A stretch of 18,834 nt of DNA from an uncultured bacterium. GTDB taxonomy: Bacteria; Patescibacteriota; Microgenomatia; UBA1400; PJMF01. Under the pieces are notes generated by a model. That model ran no database searches. It saw nothing but the letters and a program-made list of their open reading frames with translations, and had not been told where the DNA came from. The translations under genes and the position numbers were made by a program. Each line of letters opens with the position of its first letter. The first letter of the stretch is position 1. Location: positions 1 through 18,834 of the forward strand of contig CAJBWJ010000060.1 of NCBI GenBank assembly GCA_903959355.1, read 5' to 3'. Positions 13,796-18,834 of this stretch are shown piece after piece.

Positions 13796-14254
13796 ATGAC
13801 CATTTCCATGGATCAAATCAAAAAACTCAGAGAAATTACTGGAGCTAGAATCTTAGATTGTCAAAAAGCTTTGCAAGAAGCTGATGGCGATTTAGACAAA
13901 GCTGTTGCTGTTGTTGAAGCTAAAGGTTTAGCTAGAGCAGAGAAGAATCAGGATCGTGAGACTAAAGTCGGCTATATAGCCACTTATACTCACAACACTG
14001 GTATGGTCGCTGCAATGGTTGAAATGCTTTGTGAAACTGATTATGTTGCCAAAAACGAAGATTTTCGTCAAATGACTCGTGATATTGCTATGCAAGTTAC
14101 AGCCATGGGCGCAGAGTCCGTTGAAGATTTACTCCAACAGGATTTCATTAAAGATCCAGAGAAAACTGTTGAATTAATCATCAAAGCTCTCAGTGGTAAA
14201 ATCGGTGAAAAAATGACCCTAAGTAGATTTGAGCGTTTCGCTATTGAAGCTTAA
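13796..14254 (+). CDS. tsf: Elongation factor Ts, short form
   Basis: Guanine-nucleotide exchange factor for EF-Tu, 152 residues. The N-terminal UBA-like domain (about 5-42) has IKKLREITGARILDCQKAL and a D-G-D-L-D-K-A motif. The core has KVGYIATYTH (57-66), MVEMLCETDYVAKNEDF (74-90) with the TDFV-like TDYV that reaches the EF-Tu nucleotide site, and MQVTAMGA. The C-terminus ends in an IGEKMTLSRFERF element (136-148). This is shorter than E. coli EF-Ts (about 283) and Thermus EF-Ts (about 196): the second core subdomain and coiled-coil are missing. An internal ATG at 13808 is an alternative start. Two nt separate it from rpsB, so translation is probably coupled. Confidence 0.95.
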   Translation: MTISMDQIKKLREITGARILDCQKALQEADGDLDKAVAVVEAKGLARAEKNQDRETKVGYIATYTHNTGMVAAMVEMLCETDYVAKNEDFRQMTRDIAMQVTAMGAESVEDLLQQDFIKDPEKTVELIIKALSGKIGEKMTLSRFERFAIEA

Positions 14255-14267
14255 TCATTTGACAGAG

Positions 14268-14291
14268 CTCCAGCGAAGGGAATGTCTGGAG
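14268..14291 (+). repeat. Inverted repeat before rpsB-tsf terminator
   Basis: CTCCAG (14268-14273) and CTGGAG (14286-14291) flank a 12-nt purine-rich loop just after the tsf stop. It may be a 3' UTR hairpin protecting the mRNA. It has no T-run. Confidence 0.4.
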
Positions 14292-14317
14292 TGGAGACGG
14301 AAGACGATTTGAAATGG

Positions 14318-14347
14318 AAGCCCGCTTGTTATCAAGCGGGCTTTTTT
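14318..14347 (+). terminator. Strong intrinsic terminator of rpsB-tsf
   Basis: AAGCCCGCTTG (14318-14328), loop TTAT, CAAGCGGGCTT (14333-14343), running into six T residues (14342-14347). The 11-bp GC-rich stem is exceptional in this AT-rich window. Confidence 0.95.
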
Positions 14348-14362
14348 GTAGCATGGTAATCA

Positions 14363-15214
14363 ATGCTTTGTGATTATCGTCCAAATAAAAAACCTAAATC
14401 TGGCAAAGAGATTCATAAGAAAAAAATTAATCTCAGTCATAAATTAGTTTTTTCGATAATTTTGGTCTTACTTATAGTCATTTTGTCAGCTCTAGCAATT
14501 AAAATTGAGCTTAATAATCTTTATCGATTAAAAGAAAATGAGCGTGTTTTATTGATCAAAAACCAGCGACCAGTCGCTATTCTTTTTTTTAATGTTAATA
14601 ACTAACAATTAGTTGTCACTGATCTTCGTCGAAGCAATTTTGACTTAAGCGGTTTAGAGAAAGAAGCGACGATTTCTGGAAATTTAAAAAAGAATTTGAT
14701 TTATAATTTTCTTTTTAATACTGCTTTTGACCAAAGTTATGAATATTCATATGAAGATCTAAGTAGGGAAAGCCTGTTGGCTTTTTTTAAGAATCAAAAA
14801 ATCTATTCTTTTTTCCTTAAAGATAGGGAGCTTTTGTGGAAAGAGCAAAAATTCAAACAAGAAGGTTCTTCCATAGTTGAACCAACTTTTAATTGTCCAA
14901 TTGTTTTAATTAATACCACAATTGAAACCGGTTTAGCTAGTTCTTTGGCTAGTATTTTGGAAAAAAGTTCGCTTTCAATTATTAAAAAAGATAGCAACGT
15001 GGATAATCTTACTCAAACTAAAATAATTTATGATCCAGATGAAAAAAGTTGTGGACAAATCCTTGGTAGATTAAATAAAATTCTACCTAATAGTTTAGTT
15101 ATAGCTGATGAGAAAGAAGCACTTAATCATCGAGCTGCTTTGGTAATCTATATCGGAAGAGATTTAGCTGACTTATACGTCTTTTTTATTAATCTTTTCC
15201 ATAGCCAGATCTAA
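14363..15214 (+). pseudogene. LytR_C-type membrane-anchored gene with internal TAA
   Basis: A continuous frame from ATG 14363 to TAA 15212 is broken by a single in-frame TAA at 14603-14605; the frame is the same on both sides. Before the stop are 80 residues: a basic cytoplasmic start, one membrane helix at about 27-47 (LVFSIILVLLIVILSALAI) and a short extracytoplasmic part. After it the frame resumes QLVVTDLRRSNFDLSGLEKE and continues to a domain resembling LytR_C (PIVLINTTIETGLASSLASILEKS, then TKIIYDP). That domain is found on envelope-biogenesis proteins. A strong terminator lies 16 nt upstream and no promoter or Shine-Dalgarno is obvious, which fits decay. A TTG at 14696 could start the C-terminal part, but it lacks a ribosome site. 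An assembly error is the alternative. Confidence 0.65.
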
Positions 15215-15910
15215 GTCTTCCTCTTCTTCTTCCTCGCCGATTACTTCGAATGGAATATCTTCATCAAAGATAAAATCATCTGGTAGAACTAAATTGCTCT
15301 GAACTTTACTTGGGAAAGAAACGATTTGTTCGTTCTTTTTGGAACGCAGGGTCTCTTTAATTTGGACTAAACATTGTTTGTCACTGACTTTGTAAATCAC
15401 ACAACGATATTCATTGCCATTACTAATCAACTTACTCAAACGAAATGAAATATCCTCTGGTAACGCACCAACATGTTTATTATCTTCATCAATTATGCTG
15501 ATGTATCTATTTTTTAATTGTAAAAAGCAAACTTGGCCAACTTTAAGTTTTTTTAACTGATCTTTGCCAGTTAAACGATGTAAGGTGACGATCTTGCTTT
15601 TACCTGGTTCTTCAATGAAATCATTGTTTTGATCGAAAATAATATCAGCGCTTGCTTCTTTATTTTTAATTTTCTCCAAATGTTTATTGGCAATAATGTT
15701 TGATTTATCAAGCTCAAGAACATTCTTAAATGTTTTTCTAGCCTCATCTTCTTGTTTATTCTTGAGGAAAGCCAAACCTAAACGGTTCATTGCTTCTAAG
15801 TCATTACCGTAATATTGGATAATTTCTTGGTTGATTAAAATGGCTTTTGGCCAGTCTGAATTCTTCGCTGCATTGATAGCTTCTTGTCTAAGGAGCATTT
15901 GATTCTGCAT
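15173..15910 (-). CDS. TPR protein with acidic C-terminal tail
   Basis: A 245-residue soluble protein. Residues about 5-85 contain two TPR-like helical repeats (AINAAKNSDWPKAILINQEI, then AMNRLGLAFLKNKQEDEARKTF), with the A/G and P positions expected of TPRs. They probably mediate protein contacts. Residues about 105-190 form a mixed beta domain with a GALPEDISFRLSKLISNG stretch (148-165), faintly reminiscent of HIRAN-type domains; that assignment is weak. The end has a run of Glu at 226-231, then a Lys-rich tip. The start is well supported: an AAAGGAAGG Shine-Dalgarno 6 nt before the ATG, and a TTGACA/TAACAT promoter. The 3' end overlaps the convergent LytR_C-type gene by 42 bp. Function unknown. 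Confidence 0.75.
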   Translation of the reverse strand: MQNQMLLRQEAINAAKNSDWPKAILINQEIIQYYGNDLEAMNRLGLAFLKNKQEDEARKTFKNVLELDKSNIIANKHLEKIKNKEASADIIFDQNNDFIEEPGKSKIVTLHRLTGKDQLKKLKVGQVCFLQLKNRYISIIDEDNKHVGALPEDISFRLSKLISNGNEYRCVIYKVSDKQCLVQIKETLRSKKNEQIVSFPSKVQSNLVLPDDFIFDEDIPFEVIGEEEEEEDLDLAMEKINKKDV

Positions 15911-15937
15911 TATTAACCTTCCTTTAAAATCTTAGAG

Positions 15938-15966
15938 ATGTTACAAGCCCAGCTCTCAAATGTCAA
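15938..15966 (-). promoter_or_regulatory. Promoter for TPR gene
   Basis: On the minus strand: TTGACA (15966-15961), a 17-bp spacer and TAACAT (15943-15938). It is back-to-back with the yebC promoter, which starts 9 bp away. Confidence 0.65.
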
Positions 15967-15974
15967 GTAATGTA

Positions 15975-16002
15975 TTGGCCCTGGCGATAAATGGTTTATA
16001 AT
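15975..16002 (+). promoter_or_regulatory. Promoter for yebC
   Basis: TTGGCC (15975-15980), a 16-bp spacer and TATAAT (15997-16002). The -10 includes the in-frame ATG at 16001, which rules that ATG out as start and supports 16031. Confidence 0.7.
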
Positions 16003-16030
16003 GAGGCCAATTACTGTAGAAAGGCTCAAG

Positions 16031-16594
16031 ATGTCAGGTCACAGCAAATGGAATAACATTAAAAATCGCAAAGGAGCTCAAGATCAGCTCAAGAGCAAAG
16101 TTTTTAGTCAACTTTCACGTTTGATCAGAGCAGCTACCAAACAAGGTGGTTCTGGTGACCCAAAAAGTAATTCTTCCCTGCGTTTAATATTAGAAAAAGC
16201 CAGAGTGGCAAACATGCCTAAAGACAAAGTGCAGAAGGCCATCGATGTTGGACTTGGTAAAGGAGAGGCTGCTCACATTCAAGAAATTCATTATGAAGGT
16301 TTTGGTCCTGGTGGAGTAGGCATAATGATTGTGGCTTTAACCAATAATGTAAATCGTAGTTCTGCTGAAATTCGTTTTATCTTGGGTAAGTTTGGCGGTT
16401 CTCTCGGTTCTCCAGGTTCAGCCAGATATATGTTTACCAGAAACGAAGAAGGAGAATTTGTAGCAACTATGAAATTTCCCGTCAGTGAGGAAGATACATC
16501 CAAGCTAGCAGAGCTAATGGACAGTTTGAGAGAATTTGAAGATGTTGAAGATGTTTTTGCGGCTTGTGATTTCCCAGAAGATATAGAAAACTAA
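16031..16594 (+). CDS. YebC/TACO1-family protein, internally shortened
   Basis: A 187-residue YebC-family protein (usual length about 240-250). Members act as transcriptional regulators (PmpR type) or as translation factors easing ribosome stalls at prolines. MSGHSKWNNIKNRKGAQD is the invariant start, and KARVANMPKDKVQKAI (56-71), YEGFGPGGVGIMI (88-100), TNNVNRSSAEIR (104-115) and GGSLGSPGSARYMF (122-135) follow. After residue 143 the sequence goes straight to ATMKFPVSEEDTSKL and the terminal DVEDVFAACDF, so roughly 55 residues of the middle alpha/beta lobe are absent. Start: ATG 16031 has AAAGG 6 nt upstream and the invariant MSGHSKW. The upstream in-frame ATG is inside the promoter. The next gene starts 14 nt downstream. 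Confidence 0.93.
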   Translation: MSGHSKWNNIKNRKGAQDQLKSKVFSQLSRLIRAATKQGGSGDPKSNSSLRLILEKARVANMPKDKVQKAIDVGLGKGEAAHIQEIHYEGFGPGGVGIMIVALTNNVNRSSAEIRFILGKFGGSLGSPGSARYMFTRNEEGEFVATMKFPVSEEDTSKLAELMDSLREFEDVEDVFAACDFPEDIEN

Positions 16595-16608
16595 ATATTA
16601 ATTAAAAT

Positions 16609-17376
16609 ATGCGTCGAAGAGAAAAATTTGTTATCGTTTCTGTTTTACTTAGCTTAGGTCTTCTAGCTACTCAGTATATTTCTCTTGATTGGCGCTATTT
16701 GGGCGTAGCTGCTTTATTTGTCCTATCTTTTCTTAGTTCTTCGTGGGCGCTCTCAGATGATTTACAAGCACATGAGTGGCTGACAATTATGCCATTTCCG
16801 GCCTTTTACGCTGGATCAGTGGCATTGTTCTATTTCCTTTTGCCGGAGATGTTTTGGTCCCGTTTAATCATCATCGCTATTTTTGGTGTTGGCATGTACG
16901 CCTTGTTTTTGACTTCAAATATATTTTCTGTAGCCAAGGGTCGAACTATTCAGCTTTTATATGCTGCTCATGCCATGGCTTTGTTTTTTACCATGATTAC
17001 TTCTTTGCTGTTTAGTAATGTTATTTTTTCTTTACGTTTGCCTTTTTATCTCAATGCCGCCTTGTTGTTTATTTCTCATTTTCCTCTAGTTTTTATGTCT
17101 CTTTGGTCAATTGAATTAAAACAAAAAATTGATAAAGAAATAGTTTTATATTCATTGATTTTTACTATTATCTTGACTGAGTTAGCAACTTTATTTTCGT
17201 TTATGCCAATGCAAATTTGGAACCAGGCTTTATTCATTATGTCTTTCCTTTACGTTGGTTTGAGCGTGATGCAAAGCTTCTTTAAGGGTCGTTTATTTAA
17301 AAACACCATCAATGAGTACAATCTCGTGGCTGTTCTAATGCTAGTGCTTTTCATCTTGATGTTTCCAGGTAAATAA
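16609..17376 (+). CDS. Polytopic membrane protein, unknown function
   Basis: A 255-residue protein of about eight hydrophobic segments with short polar loops and a basic start (MRRREK), so the N-terminus is probably inside. Segments lie at about 8-23, 30-48, 60-80, 85-103, 118-138, 145-165, 180-200 and 205-222, plus a last one near 238-252. The only clearly charged loop is VWSIELKQKIDKE-like near 165-176. I recognise no transport or enzyme motif. Small membrane proteins of this kind (for example those listed as DUF5656) are common in Patescibacteria, but I cannot confirm membership. It follows yebC closely and is probably co-transcribed. A weak hairpin with flanking A/T runs at 17421-17448 may end the transcript. 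Confidence 0.75.
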   Translation: MRRREKFVIVSVLLSLGLLATQYISLDWRYLGVAALFVLSFLSSSWALSDDLQAHEWLTIMPFPAFYAGSVALFYFLLPEMFWSRLIIIAIFGVGMYALFLTSNIFSVAKGRTIQLLYAAHAMALFFTMITSLLFSNVIFSLRLPFYLNAALLFISHFPLVFMSLWSIELKQKIDKEIVLYSLIFTIILTELATLFSFMPMQIWNQALFIMSFLYVGLSVMQSFFKGRLFKNTINEYNLVAVLMLVLFILMFPGK

Positions 17377-17420
17377 TTCTTCTTTGGCCAGATGGCTTCT
17401 CCCCTTACTTGAGTAATTAT

Positions 17421-17448
17421 AAAAAGGATTTATATATCAATCCTTTTT
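17421..17448. terminator. Bidirectional A/T-rich terminator hairpin
   Basis: AAAAAGGATT (17421-17430), an 8-nt loop and AATCCTTTTT (17439-17448) form a perfect 10-bp stem with A/T tracts inside. It lies 45 nt after the membrane-protein stop. The GC content of the stem is low, so its strength is uncertain. Confidence 0.55.
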
Positions 17449-17611
17449 ATATATAAACCAGGCAGGGTAGAGTCAATTAATTCCTAATAGGAAGCTAGCT
17501 AAAAACTGATTAATAAATCGGTACTAAAGATTCTAGGTTTTCTTGATGTAGATCTTTTAATTAAGTAAATAATACAAATTTGCCAAAAAAAAGAAAAAAA
17601 CTTATAAAAAT

Positions 17612-17665
17612 AAACAGGGAAGAGCTCTAAAAAATTTTTGCCATAGATCTGGAAACAGGGAAGAG
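17612..17665 (+). repeat. 13-bp direct repeat pair
   Basis: AAACAGGGAAGAG occurs at 17612-17624 and 17653-17665, start to start 41 bp. Exact identity over 13 bp in a non-coding stretch is unlikely by chance in this short interval. Confidence 0.6.
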
Positions 17666-17670
17666 TGATA

Positions 17671-17748
17671 TAGTTTGATATGGTCGTGAAAATTGTGGAA
17701 AACTCAATAGTTATAGGACTTTACACTCTGAAATGATCTAGTTTGATA
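17671..17748 (+). repeat. TAGTTTGATA direct repeat pair
   Basis: TAGTTTGATA is present at 17671-17680 and 17739-17748. It lies next to the 13-bp repeat pair and a single TTTTCCACA-like site on the minus strand (17694-17702). Confidence 0.45.
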
Positions 17749-17946
17749 CAAGAAACTTAGTTTTCCTGTTGCAAGAGTATGCAAGAATAAATACACCTCA
17801 AGGCAGGAACACTGCTCGTTGAGCTATTATTTTGTTCAATTCTACCAGGCTTATAGCCCTAGAACCTCTATCCTTAATGGATATGACTAGGCAAAAAGGC
17901 TTGATTGATCAATAAAAAACCCGAATAGGCTTTTCTCAAAGAGGGG

Positions 17947-17988
17947 CTTTAAGTGAGAGTCTTCCTATTTCATAGGAGGAGCTTAAAG
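17947..17988 (+). other. Long interrupted hairpin (RNA-like)
   Basis: CTTTAAG (17947-17953) pairs with CTTAAAG (17982-17988). Inside, CTTCCTAT (17961-17968) pairs with ATAGGAGG (17972-17979) around a TTC loop, with one G-U. The 15 paired positions with an internal loop resemble a folded RNA more than a protein-binding palindrome. Confidence 0.45.
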
Positions 17989-18403
17989 AGGATAAAGGTG
18001 CGACTCGTAAGAACGAAGTAAGTGTCACATAAAAATGGTTGTTATTAACCGCTGCTACTCCAACGATAGGGGGATTGCTTTGATTGGAAAAGGATAATTA
18101 GTTGTGTCGCACAATATAACTTTTGCGACATAAACCATAAATTGATCTGGAAGGGTCTTTTAAATCTTCTTATGTTTTTGTTTCTTTTACTCTGGTTATG
18201 TTGCTCGTTATGTGTCATTTATGCTTTGTTTTCCTCTAGACTAGCCTGCCTTATGTCCAAGTCGTAATTTTCCAATTCTCTGGCTTTTTACTATGCTCAT
18301 TAGAATCCACCAGATGTGTCTCGGCTTGTTTTCTTTCAGCTCACAATGGCTATTTTATTAATTAAATTGATACATCAAGGTATTTACCTCTAGTGAGGCT
18401 CTT

Positions 18404-18426
18404 AGAAGCCCAAAAACGGCTTTTTT
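18404..18426 (+). terminator. Plus-strand intrinsic terminator
   Basis: AGAAGCC (18404-18410), loop CAAAAAC (18411-18417) and GGCTTTTTT (18418-18426) make a 5-7-bp stem followed by a T-run. No gene ends nearby, so if functional it ends a non-coding transcript from the preceding kilobase. Confidence 0.55.
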
Positions 18427-18834
18427 ATCTTTATCTGAGCAATCCATCATCTTTAAAACCTGATTTTCGCTCAAACGCCTCTGAAACATAAAAAATTTAG
18501 GAAATTAGGAAATAGAGATTTCAAAGCAGTAATGTTTTTATTCTTTTTATAGTCGTCGCCTTTTAAAATTTATTTTTTATTTTTTCTTGAAATATTAGCT
18601 TATGTTTTTTTGCTTTTGTTTTTTTGTTTCAAGGTTTTTATTTTTATTTTTTTTAAAAGTATTAAACTTCAACTACATGTTTAAACTTTGAAAAAATGTT
18701 TTTTAAAAAAATAGGGTAGTCTCCCCTTCTTTTATTACTCTAGTAAGCAATAAATTTGATCTGGAAGAAAAAGGCCTCTTTGGTGGAGATGTTATATTTT
18801 GGCGGTTGAGCTAGACATTCATACAAAAACAAAA

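Larger units (their letters stand above)
17377..18834. other. 1.46-kb region without recognisable genes
   Basis: No convincing coding frame occurs on either strand. The region is AT-rich with many stop codons and long T and A runs (especially 18530-18710). It contains a bidirectional hairpin (17421-17448), a near-palindrome TTCCTAATAGGAA (17481-17493), a 13-bp direct repeat (17612/17653), TAGTTTGATA twice (17671, 17739) and GATCTGGAA three times (17646, 18144, 18758). It also holds a 15-bp interrupted hairpin (17947-17988), competing GTCGC stems (17998-18130) and a plus-strand terminator (18404-18426). It could be an unrecognised structured RNA, a decayed mobile element or regulatory DNA for a gene beyond the edge. 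Confidence 0.6.

Noticed and set aside
16001..16030. Upstream in-frame start for YebC adding ten residues
   Set aside because: The ATG lies within the TATAAT -10 box, and family proteins begin MSGHSKW at 16031, which has its own AAAGG site.
17694..17702. DnaA box-like TTTTCCACA (minus strand) as sign of a replication origin
   Set aside because: Only one such site is seen; there is no cluster of boxes and no dnaA or dnaN nearby.
17600..17750. CRISPR-like array from the repeated 13-bp and 10-bp units
   Set aside because: Repeats are too short, only two copies each, and spacing is irregular; no cas genes are present.
17880..18150. Group II intron, RNase P RNA or tmRNA remnant, suggested by GGTGCGAC and AAGAGG segments
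   Set aside because: The diagnostic elements (intron domain V, the RNase P GAGGAAAGTCC core, tmRNA tRNA-like ends) are not found on either strand.

Overview
The window is an AT-rich bacterial chromosome segment that reads with the standard bacterial code: TAA and TGA both act as stops, and there is no sign of UGA recoding. The gene content and reduced protein sizes suggest a Patescibacteria/CPR-type genome: a very short EF-Ts, a shortened YebC, a divergent Lgt-like protein, short overlapping operons, and small membrane proteins with no recognisable family. This placement is inference from gene style; no rRNA or other phylogenetic marker was compared.

Layout. 1-198 (-): start of a single-pass membrane protein that runs off the window. 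323-2307 (+): a UlaG-like metallo-beta-lactamase-fold hydrolase and the replicative helicase DnaB. 2349-2582 (-): a two-helix membrane protein. 2666-3454 (+): a HAD phosphatase resembling eukaryotic-type pyrimidine 5'-nucleotidase (UMPH-1/NT5C3). 3506-3589: tRNA-Leu(CAA). 3613-5249: a divergent Lgt-like membrane protein overlapping an RluA-type pseudouridine synthase. 5239-5390: a strong promoter followed by an unrecognised ~115-nt structured RNA ending in an intrinsic terminator. 5480-9465: a tightly overlapping four-gene cluster encoding a phosphoribosyltransferase, a NAT-like/Nudix fusion, an alpha/beta hydrolase and an arginase-fold (UPF0489-like) protein. 9625-10269: a YhhQ/VUT-type transporter. 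10298-12643: GlyA and FolD (one-carbon metabolism). 12639-14347: promoter, structured leader, ribosomal protein S2 with a histone-H1-like N-terminal extension, short EF-Ts and a strong terminator. 14363-15214: a LytR_C-type membrane-anchored gene interrupted by one in-frame TAA. 15173-15910 (-): a TPR protein. 16031-17376 (+): a shortened YebC and a multi-pass membrane protein. 17377-18834: about 1.46 kb with no convincing gene but with hairpins, direct repeats and a terminator.

How the genes may work together. GlyA and FolD form a serine-to-folate one-carbon pair. S2 and EF-Ts form the usual rpsB-tsf translation operon. The 5480-9465 cluster is the least ordinary part. Its genes overlap by 4-11 bp, so they are very probably co-expressed, and they combine a PRPP-dependent transferase, a pyrophosphohydrolase domain, a hydrolase with an intact catalytic triad and a binuclear-metal-type ureohydrolase. 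That looks like a small-molecule or peptide-modifying pathway, not housekeeping, and it sits just after a structured RNA. The base/precursor transporter at 9625 and the nucleotidase at 2666 may be functionally related, but that is only inference.

Promoters seen by eye share TTGnnn, a 16-17 bp spacer and TATAAT or a close variant, often with an extended TGC before the -10. Ribosome binding sites fall into two classes: clear AAGGA/GGAGG sites, and starts with only an A-rich AAATATG context.
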